Shown: positions 36,108-46,300 of the stretch, piece by piece
How the letters are laid out: every line of letters begins with the position of its first letter
How positions within the stretch are numbered: position 1 is the stretch's first letter
From: Macrocystis pyrifera
Lineage: Eukaryota; Sar; Phaeophyceae; Laminariales; Laminariaceae
Assembly: GCA_031763025.1 (NCBI GenBank)
Contig: JASSKH010000001.1
Coordinates: 11,139,102-11,203,101, forward strand
Length of the DNA stretch: 64,000 nt
Direction: 5' to 3'
Translations under genes and position numbers: made by a program
Notes under the pieces: generated by a model
The model's database searches: none
What the model was told of the DNA's origin: nothing
The model's input: only the letters and a program-made list of their open reading frames with translations

Positions 36108-36767
36108 TTACTTCTGCCCATTCACCACTCGGAGTGAATTAACTCGCCCCCACTCAGTGCTCTGGCCCGGCTGGATCCCACCGCTAAGTCCTTCCTGGGC
36201 CATAACGTCTGCTACCCAACTGGCATCCTTTCCGTGACTGCGAACATACGCCTTGTACGCATCGGACGCCCATCGGCCCTCACGCTGCAACACCTCTGGT
36301 GTCGCCCCCCCCGCCGACAAGTGTGTTGCGCCCCCAATCCTCAGAGAGTGCAGAGCGTACTCCTCCGCACGCACGCCCGCCAACGCAACCACTTTCCGCA
36401 AAGCTGTCGTCGCTTGCTGCTGTGTCCACATGGACCATCTGCCATTACCAACGCTGAAAGCGGCAAGGGGGGCCGACGAGGGAAGAAACAGATAACAGGA
36501 CATCAATTCGATCATGAGATCGACAGCACCGCCACCTTCGCCCACGCGCAACGCCGGACCGCAACGTACGCGCGTTAGAACCGCCCCTTTTCGCAGTTGG
36601 TCCCCTTTCGACCCACGAAACCGAACCTCTACGCGGTCCGCGGTGGACCACTGCGCAACTGTGAGCTGTATTTTTCCGCGAAAAAAGGCTACGTCGGCCC
36701 GTCGCAAACAATACGTCTCATGCACACGTGACCGAGTTTCCGCAAACATTTCCGAGGCGCGAGTCAA
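36108..36767 (-). CDS. Tyrosine recombinase (DIRS/Crypton-like transposon), probably 5' truncated
   Basis: A 219-codon open frame. Catalytic features of the tyrosine recombinase/phage integrase family: HSLR at residues 140-143 followed by IGGATHL, then REGRW (Trp166) and the nucleophile region SDAYKAYVRS (Tyr171 or Tyr174). Upstream, YCLRRADVAFF and RVEVRFRGSKGDQLRKGA fit the first part of the catalytic domain. After the tyrosine comes a conserved tail, GKDASWVADVMAQEGLSG to TEWGRVNSL, also present in copy 1. Family members usually have an additional N-terminal SAM-like domain, which is absent, so the ORF is probably shortened at about 36780. No reverse transcriptase or RNase H is found nearby, so the element is either a Crypton-type YR-only transposon or a non-autonomous DIRS derivative. 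Confidence 0.75.
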   Translation of the reverse strand: MTRASEMFAETRSRVHETYCLRRADVAFFRGKIQLTVAQWSTADRVEVRFRGSKGDQLRKGAVLTRVRCGPALRVGEGGGAVDLMIELMSCYLFLPSSAPLAAFSVGNGRWSMWTQQQATTALRKVVALAGVRAEEYALHSLRIGGATHLSAGGATPEVLQREGRWASDAYKAYVRSHGKDASWVADVMAQEGLSGGIQPGQSTEWGRVNSLRVVNGQK

Positions 36768-36786
36768 AAAACAAAATGAAGCGCAG

Positions 36787-36863
36787 ACTCAAACTAGTCT
36801 CACACCTTGGACCTGTAGCTCTGCCTCTGCTTCACTGCGCTCATTCTTCCGAGAATATTCTGC
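36787..36863. repeat. Direct repeat flanking the tyrosine-recombinase element (undivided form)
   Basis: 77 bp containing both the 55-bp and 22-bp parts found apart at 35597-35651 and 35783-35804. It lies just upstream of the recombinase frame (minus strand) and is followed by AAT/AAG microsatellites. Confidence 0.8.
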
Positions 36864-36897
36864 ATAATAATAATAAGAATAAATAATAATAATAATA

Positions 36898-36941
<44 letters not shown>

Positions 36942-37065
36942 GAAAAGAAGAAGAAGAAGAAGAAGAGAAGAAGAAGAAGAAGAAGAAGAAGAAGAAGAAG
37001 AAGAAGAAGAAGAAGAAGAAGAAGAAGAAGAAGAAGAATAATAATAATAGCAATAATAATAATAA
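36864..37065. repeat. (AAT)n and (AAG)n compound microsatellite
   Basis: AAT-rich for about 80 bp, then GAAGAAGAA for about 100 bp, then AAT again. It begins exactly at the end of the 77-bp repeat, as the similar tract at 34718 begins at the other end of an element copy. Poly-Ser, poly-Leu and poly-Phe frames here are spurious. Confidence 0.97.
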
Positions 37066-37069
37066 AACA

Positions 37070-37500
37070 GCAAAAATCATACCTAGCATTGACGTGGATA
37101 TGGACGACATAAATAGCAATGCCATAGTGAACGAGTGGTTCCCCACGCGAACTGCTGAGTGAAAGAGAGTCTTCACAGTCAAATGATCGACTGGAGGGCA
37201 CACATGCATGATGTATATAGCGATGTAGCATAGTGAACGAGTGATTCCCCACGCGGATTGTTGGGTGAGAGGCAGTCTTCATAGCCAAATGATCGACTCG
37301 AAGGGACATATCGCGCTGCGCGGTGGGTCGCAGAATCAAAATTCATACCGGATATTGACGCGGACATGCACGGCGACATGAATAACAATGTGGCATAGTG
37401 AACGAGTGATTCCACACGCGAACTGATGGGTGAAAGAGAGGCTTCGCAGCCAAATGATCGACTCTAGGGGACACATCGCGCTTCGCAGTGGGGAACATAT
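37070..37500. repeat. Nested tandem repeat, three blocks
   Basis: CATAGTGAACGAGTG recurs at 37123, 37217 and 37396, each followed by ATTCCCCACGCG-like sequence and CCAAATGATCGACT. A preceding block (ATTGACG.GGA.ATG.ACG) occurs before the first and third only. The spacings of 94 and 179 bp show a two-part unit with one part lost from the middle copy. Confidence 0.85.
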
Positions 37501-37592
37501 TAACTTCATATGGGCTGCAGGTGTTGAGAGCACATTGGAGCAGGTGACCTGACGTATCTTCAAGCGAAGTTTCGACACCTGTCGGAGCTCCC

Positions 37593-37850
37593 TTGAACCT
37601 CCGAATTGAAGGTTTGACTGAGAAAGCTAGTTCCACGCATTTCTTGAAGCTCATTATGCACAAACTTGGTCCCAACTACATCGGAGATCTCGATGCCCAG
37701 CTGCTTGATGAAGGTTTCGGTAGTGGTGCTGTTTACAGGACCCCTGGTGACAGCCTAGATGGCGAAGGTGTTGTCTCTGATTTTGTTTTTGATTTTGTGC
37801 GCATGGCTCGAAAAAATGTTTCGAAATATTTTCTATGCGAGGAGTGGTAG
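37593..37850 (+). pseudogene. LDEGF-family protein fragment, open
   Basis: An open plus frame ending in a TAG at 37848-37850 reads LNLRIEGLTEKASS, FLKLIMHKLGPNYIGDLD, AQLLDEGFGSGAVYR and DGEGVVSDFVFDFVRMARKN. It has no ATG at its left end (it starts TTG AAC) and no obvious splice acceptor, so it is probably a piece of a longer protein. Composition and the match to 3504-3730 on the opposite strand argue that it is or was coding. No known domain is recognised; a mobile-element protein is a reasonable guess. Confidence 0.45.
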
Positions 37851-38231
37851 CTGTATACCAGACCTCTAGACATCTGGTCCCCCCCTAGCACGTCCGTTCG
37901 AGATAAGCTGTTCAAGTGAGATCCTTCACACAATTTAGGAGCTACCCCTACCATAGCATAGGTATTTTGTCCTGCCTCTCATGATCAGCGTTATATTTTC
38001 CGTTCAAGAATTTTACCTGCTGAGCGCTGTATCGGTCTACACGTAATCCCTCCCACATCTAGTACGAATTCATGATTTTCCATCAACGACGAGTATACAT
38101 ATCGGCACAGCGCGTGCCCTTAGCCTTCTGCAACGTTTGAACCAGTCTAGGCAAAACGAGTAGCGGGCGGTACGCCGTTGGGTAGAAAGGGGCAACCGAC
38201 GGACTTAGACTTTGCTCGCCTATCGACGGAT

Positions 38232-38699
38232 TCATCGGCGTACCCAATACGCTCGAGGACCCTCCTCCAGAGTATTCAGAGTTAGCGGTGGATCTAACCC
38301 ACTGAAACCGGCAGCAAGAGGCAATAGTATGTGCTGACTGTGAGGCCCGTCTGCTTCTTGGATCAATCTCAACACATGTATCAATTCGATTGGTTTGGAT
38401 ATTCGTGTGAAAGAAAATGGGGGCCGTGTTGCAAAATCATCGGGGCATACTCCTGCCGGACAGCAATAGAGGCCGGTGTGGTGAAGGAAATTGTAGCCGC
38501 GGAGGGGATTGAACAAGGCACCGTATAGTAGGTGTTGGTATGTGAAAATGCAATCCAGATACGGCCAAACCTGTCCTGTTCGTTGATCGAAGCAGTGGCA
38601 ACAACTGTAGAGCCATGTATGACGTACAGCCATCATTGTACGACTACAAACCCAGGCCGAATTTTGGTGCCGCGCAAAAGTGTGGCATGATAAAAACAA
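38232..38699 (-). other. Conserved unit module with a 155-codon open frame (unit E)
   Basis: The minus frame contains TFARHQNSAWVCSRT and CIFTYQHLLYGALFNPL, which resemble VFSRPRHMSWVCAHT and YLQHMLSLALFNLAL in unit C. No domain is recognised and no splice sites are conserved. It may be an old second gene of the unit or duplicated non-coding DNA. Confidence 0.3.
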
Positions 38700-39019
38700 G
38701 GTAAGCGTTCAAGTACAGATGCACCACCGTCAAACGGTCAAACTCTACCTGGTGATCCCCGGCGAACGTAATCGTGGAGCCTTGTTTAAAAAGACGGCGA
38801 CCAAAGCTACTGGCTGATATAGTTTATGGGTGTAGAGAAGAATGGCACCGTGTACCGCAGGTGGTTGTGACATAGCTGAAAAAAAAACGTTGCTGCCAGC
38901 GCCGTAGTGGTGAACCATATCTGGTATACTGCGTACCACTGGTCTTGTGGGCGGCTGCGGGCTGTGTCGTTATACGACTTCCTCGGATACCGATGTCTAC
39001 AAAAGTTGTCTAGCTTGAG

Positions 39020-42000
39020 CTAGACGGTCAAGTTGAAGTCGATTGAACGGAAAGAACAATGTTGCCGTTGTGTTTCTCGGGATGCACTTCTGGCGCTCTC
39101 CCGTATAGGCGACGGGGGTGGACACCGTTTGGCCGGGGCGATTTCGCCGTCGTTGTGCCTCTATTATGTCCTCATTTTCATTCACTTAATACCCACAGCT
39201 GACAGCCAAACATCTCGGGGGTATCCACCATACGATCGCGCTTGAGTACAGATCGGCCTGGTACTGGGTCGACTTGCGGCATCGAGTATCACTCAAACAT
39301 GTCCGACCTCACCTGAGCTGTGTCTACCGTGCTACTACACGCACGACGTGTCAGCAATATCTATGCAAATGAAACAACCAAGCAATCAACTTCAAACTCT
39401 CGAACTCACCCCAACCATGTGGTTGAGCTCAACTACAATTACCGATACCTATGCACTCTGTACCCAAGCCAGGTCGAAGACGTCAAGTATCTGTATCCGC
39501 ACCATGGGCATGTACATGACACAGCGTACGATCTAGACCGGTACGATAGGTCTAGCACACCTCCAACCGACGCTAAACCTAACGACCGACGACCGAGAAC
39601 TCATCTCGATATTTTCCGAGTACGTACGCAGATGACCTTCAAAAACTGTTTGCGACCCACACGCAATGGACGCCTTTCAATGCCAACCCATGTCCCCAAA
39701 CGGAGAACAACCAATAGTCAATGGATGTCGCATTTCTCCAAGCCCTTGCACTATTTAACCATCAGAGGACACGTCCAGCAAGACGGACCGCCTCCTCACC
39801 AGAACTATGTGTTAGGCTTGCGGTTTGTCTACCACGCAGTGACACCAGGCCGGGCTCATCAATTTTGTGTTTAACGTGCACCCGTCCATGCTTGGAGTTA
39901 CTGCATACTTACATCTAAAGAGTGTGCATTTCGTAGGCGTAAATACCGGACGGGGGGTGTAGGACGCCATATTCCACGCTCGAGCACTGCCCAGACGCCG
40001 CACGGTGAAGGAACTTATACCACTAATGACCATAAAAAGTTCCGATTTCATCAGGAACTAAGTAACAACACATGGGAGGGGGCGGTGTTCAGCAACTTGT
40101 TCTTCGGCAGGCCCTGGCGAGTTGGGATGAGGTGTCACTTCACCATGAACCGCACCTGCATGTTGTGGGCACATGTGAAGTGGCATCATAAGATATGTAG
40201 GGAACTTGGGCGTCAGCGACAGTAAGTAGGTTCTTATTCCCTAGCGTGGTCGGCACGATGGTCGTTAGTTTGTCGATTTTGTAACTCGGTATAACATGTC
40301 GGCAACGGGACATCGTCGCCGATCAAGCAGACAGTGATGGGGACAAAATGAAAAACAAAATAAAAAAGAAATTATTATAACGGGGGTCCATAGTTAACGG
40401 GACCAAATTTTGTTAGTAAAAATAGGTAAATATATAGGTTTTATCTACACCATATGTCCTGTTAACTATGGACCCCCGTAATAGTGGTCGTGTCGAAAAC
40501 GATGTTCAAACGCTTATAGCATTTGAGGTCCACACCCGCTGCTACATACGATGCCGGCAGCGAAACGAAGGACGTAGCCTCTTTAGGCGAAACGGACCGG
40601 TGATCTCGACTGAGTAGATCAACGCCAAGTTCCACAATGCAAGGATGAACAAATTTCGTGGTTCTCATTTCGCGTAATATAGCTGAACTGTTCGCATCTC
40701 GGGCTTTCCCGAATACGGGTCCAAATCTGCACTTATCACCGGACATGTGACATGCCGGATCCATAGAGTACACGACTCGACGGCCGCGATGGTTTTCACC
40801 AGCTCCAGCCTGATCAATATTCCCGAGCGAATTTACACGTTTCGCCTTTCGAGAAGCGAACTCCTTCAACCTGTTGTCATCCCCACACCGTGTACATCGC
40901 GCATGGACGTATCAGCACTCTCACGCAGTATCTGGCCGCAGAGGGTCCTTCTCAAAGATATGAGGAACCACCTCATACGAGTAGGCGGGTCACAGCAGGG
41001 ATATCTCCAACTTTTTCTTGAGCCACCGTAAATGTGGAGGCCCACCCAAACCCTGAAGAAAAGTATAATTCAGAGGGACAACCGCATTGCGTATGCATAC
41101 AACGAAAACCCAGCGTACAACATTGTTGGAGCTATAGCAAGAATTGGGCAGTTCCTCCCTTGGGGAGCCTTCGACAGCCAGAACCTGTTCGCTCAAAACG
41201 TGCACAAAACACACTCCATCGCAGAACGTTGAAAAATGGAACATTATCACTTTCACCACGCGTTTATGCCAGCTTTATACGCAGTATATACTGTGTTTTC
41301 GAGGAGCGGTACGTAGGCGAGGCGTCGCCACGGACATCAACGAGACTGACGAGCCGCGTAGCCTCCCCGCAACCTAACATGTTCTTTGGTTCTAACTCAT
41401 TGGGCACCATACCTCTAGACGGGTGTGTCGTTCGGCTTGAGGAGCTCGATATTGTGTTTTGCGGTGCTTCAGAGACACGTGAATTAACAGGTTTTCGTGA
41501 ATCACTTCTCTCGTCAGAATGATCACTTGTTCCTTCAAAATGTCTTGGGTGCACTAATACCCAACCGTCGCGTATTTGACGTACCTCTGTCAGGCTGATC
41601 CACGTGTCGCTGTTGGACTCCCAGTCGTCTAGGTAAAGTCTCAGCCTAGTGGTCTGATCGGAATTCAGGTAGAAGGTCTGGTACCCAGTCGTCTCGCCGT
41701 TGACTTTGACATTGCTGTGGTTGGCATCGTTATCAACTTCGAGCGCTAGGGTGTAGTCGGACCACCCGTAAAACGCGACGCGCAGCTCGACGATGTCCAG
41801 GGGCTCGTCAAAGTAGTACTCGATCCAGCACCCCTCGTCATCATCATCAACGATGTCCCCCTTGCACGACCAGCGAGAGTTGCTCGAGAGACTGTGGACC
41901 AGAGTGTTTTCGGGAATGCAACCATCTGGGCTACAGCCCGGATAGGAAGTCCTCTCATCGTATCCAGACGCAGTCACCATTGGTACTGTTCGAAAGGGCG

Positions 42001-43792
42001 CGTCAACTAAGGCTGCAAGGGTGCGACGAGCGACGCAAAACCATTATGGACGGGGGAACTATATTTAGCCGTCGCTGTGGAGTTTATTACTCCGCATTGC
42101 GTTCCTTCGGATTCGGATATCGTACTTTATATTCCGAGATATTACTCCATTTTTTATAATGCTTGTCCAGCGAAAGAACCGTCGACGAATCATGGCGTTC
42201 TTAGATATTTCCGCATGCATAATCTAGATGAGAACGGGGAATACGGTTGCTAAGACGTACAGCCACCACCGTATTCGTATGCCAGGTATTGAGTACCTGT
42301 ATCGCCAACGAAGAAACGTTTTCTCGCCGATATCGCCCCCCAGGCAGATAGCATCCTATCCGTGCCCCCCCAAAAGCTCTCAAACAATCATAAAATATAC
42401 TCTACCTTCTCCAACACTTCTTCAAGTGTCAAAGCTAAACGTGGGTAAATTTGTTGCGTAATAAACAAGTGCATGGGGAGGGTTCGCTATCCACCTACAT
42501 TGCCTAATAGCAACATTGCGGGATGATTCGCCGCGATTGTTGTCAAGACTGAGTCGTACGAGGCTTTTAAGTAGTTTCTACCAGGTGTATGGCAACATTT
42601 ACCGCAGAGCGTTGAGGCACGTAACAGTATCGACGCACAAGAACGACGTCGGAGACCGATTGCCATGAAATCAGCTGTGTGTCCAGTCTTCCCAGAATTT
42701 GTGGAATCGGAGGAACGCGAGACTCGGTATAAACTGTTCGTGGGAATATAACGGGTATGTTCTAAGTTGGATCGCACCTTTGTTTGGTAGTAACCGCATC
42801 GGCACCGGGTCCCCAACTCGTTCGTCGTCATCTCTATATTTATTAGGTATGGGGGAAAACAGACCCATCTCGCCATACCTAGTGACAACTTAGAGAAATA
42901 CCACCTACCCAACCACCAGCTGTCAATATAATCAAGTGCCTGCAGTTCGTGCCTGTGAGCAGTGTGCATGCTACATTTTAATGTAGACACTCGACGCGTG
43001 CTCCGATTGGGGTAGCACGTTTTGTTGTTGATTCTGAATGACTGGGCTCCTTAACCAAACATCGTCCGAATGCCTACGTTTTTGTCAACGTATGAAGTTT
43101 TGTAGGTGTAAGAAATAGGGTTGTCCATCGGGTTGCACTTTCAGTTTTATCACACGCAGTTTTAGGATGAGGTTAAGGGCTCCTAGAGTGTGAACCCTAA
43201 GAAATATATTGGTGAAACTCTATTATAGCAGGTGTCACTTTTTTTCCAAAGGGGTACCGTCTAATTGCAGAAAGCGGATAGTAGAGGGGAATGCATGTGT
43301 AGCCAATGGACAATCTCACGACCTACTAATTCGATAGTAACTGTGCAACGAAAATGTTTTAACATACAGAAAGAAATTCAGACCATTTTGGGCCAAATGT
43401 ACCCTCAGGAACCGTTTCAGCCTGAAAAGGTGTTTCCCTAACCGTCGCACGCGTCGGCTGACTTGACGGCACTGGACGACAAAGGCCAAGCGTTGGACGC
43501 GGTGGTGGTGATAAACTACATGCACGTACCGCTAAGACGCACGCCATGAGGAGCGGGTATCATCAACTACGTGCAGACTTTTCACCATTGGAGTCATGCG
43601 GAGCAGAGGTGATCCTTGTGGTTGCCGGGTAACACAAGAACACGAAGTAAACAAAACCATGATAAAAGGACCAACAGCAAAGATTGTATTCCACAGCTTG
43701 CACTTGTTGAGTCCGATAGAGATATTTGTCTTACCATTGGAGGTGGCCACGGTGGCAGCGTGGATGGCGGTCAGCAGAGCGAAAGGGCGCAT
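39020..43792 (-). CDS. Gene E of the secreted discoidin family (best-preserved 5' half)
   Basis: Exon 1 (43735-43792), intron 1 (1.7 kb, GTAAGA...TTGCAG), exon 2 (41585-42012, ends GAG|GTACGT). Exons 1 and 2 together are 486 bp, 162 codons, with no stop and a split codon restored at the junction (G+CC, Ala). Inferred later modules: 40.76-40.93, 40.08-40.137, 39.88-40.01 and 39.02-39.13 kb, ending DFNLTV and a TAG at 39020-39022. The product would be a secreted protein starting with a discoidin domain. The 3' exons have frame problems (a stop after EMHTL; a shift before DFNLTV), so whether a full-length protein is made is open. A MITE lies between inferred downstream exons. Confidence 0.6.
39880..40010 (-). 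CDS. Gene E, ASW-DVLH exon
   Basis: The frame ASGQCSSVEYGVLHPPSGIY, then AYEMHTL, stops soon after. It aligns with ASWLCTNGEFDVLHTPSI of unit C. Conservation of the G.(D/G)VLH.P core across five units supports an exon. Confidence 0.4.
40080..40137 (-). CDS. Gene E, PGPAEEQVAEH exon
   Basis: The acceptor GTGAAG ends at 40138. The open frame TPHPNSPGPAEEQVAEHRPL aligns with the same exon in A, C and D. Confidence 0.4.
40376..40483. mobile_element. MITE with TATNACGGGGG terminal inverted repeats, copy 2
   Basis: A 108-bp element with 28-bp terminal inverted repeats: TATAACGGGGGTCCATAGTT on the left and the reverse complement of TATTACGGGGGTCCATAGTT on the right, with two mismatches in 28. The centre is AT-rich and matches the copy at 6668-6783 (ACACCATA.GTCCT). 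The terminal TA may be the target-site duplication. No transposase is present in the window. Confidence 0.92.
41585..42012 (-). CDS. Gene E exon 2: F5/8 type C (discoidin-like) domain
   Basis: 428 bp, open. The acceptor CCCTTGCAG has a pyrimidine-rich tract. Order of segments: ALVDAPFRT, then SGYDERTSYPGCSPDGCIPE, SSNSRWSCKGDIVDDDDE, CWIEYYFDEPLDIVELRVAF, GYQTFYLNSDQTTRLRLYLD and DTWISLTEV. These are the sequence hallmarks of the discoidin/F5/8 C fold: an acidic loop and Arg-Trp before the first long strand, and paired strands at the end. The donor GAG|GTACGT is strong. The open frame continues 76 codons past the donor, but that tail is not conserved with B or C and is taken as intron. Confidence 0.85.
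43735..43792 (-). CDS. Gene E exon 1: signal peptide
   Basis: The ATG at 43790-43792 gives MRPFALLTAIHAATVATSN and the first base of a split codon, followed by G|GTAAGA. The hydrophobic core with alanine-rich C-terminal part fits a cleavable secretion signal. The AAAATGCGC context is shared with genes A and B. Confidence 0.8.
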
Positions 43793-43999
43793 TTTAAAAG
43801 CGACTGGAGTACGTTGTATCGAAGTCTGGAGTGGCTTCGTGTACTTCGTCGCAGAATCCGGGGAGAGAAGCGGAGTGGTTGTGGTGGACAATGAAAATAT
43901 AAAATGAGGGCGCGGTAGCAAGCTGCACCAAAAAGGCAGTTCGAACACTGAATTTGCGAAGAACTCGACACCTCGAAAGGGTTTCTTATATCAGTAAAC

Positions 44000-46300
44000 A
44001 CGTCCCTTGTATGAGTAAGACGAATGCTCTGGGGAAAGTGAACAACAGTCCGTTCGCATGGACATGAAACGTTACGAAAAGTGCTCTGCTATTGTTATCA
44101 AGCGGAAATATTTCCAGCTCATTTCTGAGCTTACTATTCTCTTGCCAGTCGCTCGCATATCGTTCAACAAGGTGAACTATGGTAGATGAGTAGTTTGTGT
44201 TGCTCCTGACTCTAAAGCGAAATAGGTGTGATTTTTAAGCGAAAAAAGCAGAGGATATATATACATAATACCAGACCGTGCTCGAAACAAGCCACCGCGT
44301 ACAGTGACCATTAAACTACACATTACAGTGCCTACTGAACTCCGCGTTGTCAGCGTGGATCTAACTCTATTTGCCGGCGACACCATTCTTCTCCTTGGGT
44401 ATTAGCAGAGCTCTCCTTTGCATATTCATGGCCTGAACGTGGACTATTCCCAGTTACATATTTTACCACGGAGAACGACGTACCTTTTGCTGATTGTATT
44501 AGGAATAACAGGCACACGTGTTTTGGTGAGCAGGGAGAACGAAGTTTCGATCTAGCCTACTCCTGTTGCACGGAGTCCTTTGTCCGGTGAGAGGCCCTGG
44601 CGATGTAAATGATAGACAGAATGCACCTACAATGTCAGCCAGCGTTTACGGGAAAATTCGGAATTACTGCGTACGTGGTTTCGTCTGACCACTTGCTGAA
44701 CGTCAGGGGTAGAAAACTATATTTACACTAACGCGTTTTTTTCTCTGCTAATAACAATACACTATGACCTCCATGGAGTTTCTGCATATCGAGGTCGTGT
44801 TACACTGCTTTTGTTCTCGTCGACGTTGTCTTAGGCCAGAAGAAAAAAGCCAGCTCTTGAGTTTTCGTCTCAACCTTTGTAGGACTCCAGGCCCGTTAGC
44901 GGCACAAAACCACTCAAACTTCAAGTAGTTTGTCCCCTAAGCGGGACTGCAGAGGGTCAACATTGAAAATTAAACATATCGGGGTATATATGAGCTGGTG
45001 TGCGTGAAATCAAATAGTTGCTGAACTACTCTACAGTAGATCGAACTAAATCCAGTTTTCTGTTTGAGCAGACGGTATGCTTGCACTTAAGTTTCTGAAT
45101 AAATCTCTCAGAGCCCTCGAAGCTACCAGGTAAAACTTGGTTGACATTGCATGGTCTGACAAACACCCACACCCATCACTGTAGATTCACAATTGCGTTG
45201 CAATACTTTAAATGTATATGGGTATTGAAATAGAACCGACACCGCAGGTAAGAGCAAAATAATAAATGACATTCAACGCGCCCCCAGGGCAGTTTGAGCG
45301 CGGCAGCGACTTCATTCCAGACGTACAGTACCCCTAGCAAACTTGTAAATGTCGTGCGCGATATGGCAGCAGCAAAACACATCTATCGATTGTGTTTAAG
45401 GCATACAGCGTAACGTGGTGTCGGATTCTCGTTTCGTCCACGTCACGCACACGTCCAAAAAGCGTGTTTTACTTTCGCCGAAAGAACAGAGTTTTCCCAC
45501 GTAGATTGGAAACGATCGATGCTTCCACCCAGCACGTGCCTTGGCGATTCAGAACAACAGTGAAATCGCAGACCTGATACCCTGTTCTCTAGCCGAGATT
45601 CATACAGACGTCTCGTGTTCCTCTGCTTATATATCTGGTCGGTGTTCTACATAACAACTGTTGTAGTATCATCTATACCACCCTTCTCCAAACGCATTTT
45701 TACCGTGGAATGCCTGAATATTGTCAGATCTCGGACGAGACCCACACTGCAATGATGTTTACCACAGTTCTGAATTGCTGTTTATGAAACCGAAGCTTCC
45801 CCCCAGAGTCGTGCGCGTTTTGTATTTATCGAGGTCATGGTAGCCCCGTCACGGTTTCCATCCGTTGTAACTCTCGGTTTTTCTCCTCTGCCTCTCCCTG
45901 TTAGTGATTGTTTTGTTTCCGTTCAAATATTTATGCATGCTGTGCACCGTGTCATTGAACATGTCCTCACACTTGCACGCGTGGTTTCTAAACACGCTTG
46001 GGGTAGTAGATACACCAAGATGCGTCAATGGGGCGTGCGTCCAGCCGTGCGGTAAGCTTTGCCGAACCCTGAATTTGACAACGTACAGAACGGTTACTCG
46101 GCAAGGCAGTCGGGGGGCGCCAGCATATTCCCCGAAAATCGACGGGGCAGGACACTGTCTTACGACCGATCGGCCGCTTCGGACCGAGCGAGAAGCCCCC
46201 GAAGTATTTTATCGTGTAGTTTAAGGTCTCCGGGTAAGACCTTTGCCTGAACAAGTTTACAACACTCCTGTATGTCAACACCCCAATTTCCAATGTCTTG
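44000..46300. other. Right part of unit E and start of unit F
   Basis: No gene recognised. The sequence aligns in patches to 12.1-13.9 kb and 19.7-21.3 kb, for example GGTTTCGTCTGACCACTTGC at 44.69 kb versus GGTTTCGTCTGACCCCCGC at 12.47 kb. After the 45.94-kb landmark the similarity fades by about 46.3 kb, which I take as the array's right edge. Confidence 0.45.

Larger units (their letters stand above)
37951..45900. repeat. Tandem array unit E (about 7.9 kb)
   Basis: From the landmark near 38.01 kb to TGCTGTGCACCGTG at 45.94 kb. This unit has the best-preserved gene 5' half. The landmarks CTCAGAGCCCTCGAAGCTACC (45.11 kb) and GCACACGTCCAAAA (45.45 kb) align with 12.64 and 13.01 kb of unit A. 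Confidence 0.65.

Noticed and set aside
36789..37339. Poly-Ser, poly-Leu and poly-Phe open frames
   Set aside because: Translations of the AAT/AAG array, not conserved outside it.
41264..41584. Extension of the gene E discoidin frame by 76 codons beyond the TEV end (Ser/Arg-rich tail)
   Set aside because: It follows a strong donor (GAG|GTACGT), is not conserved with genes B and C, and is most simply intron.
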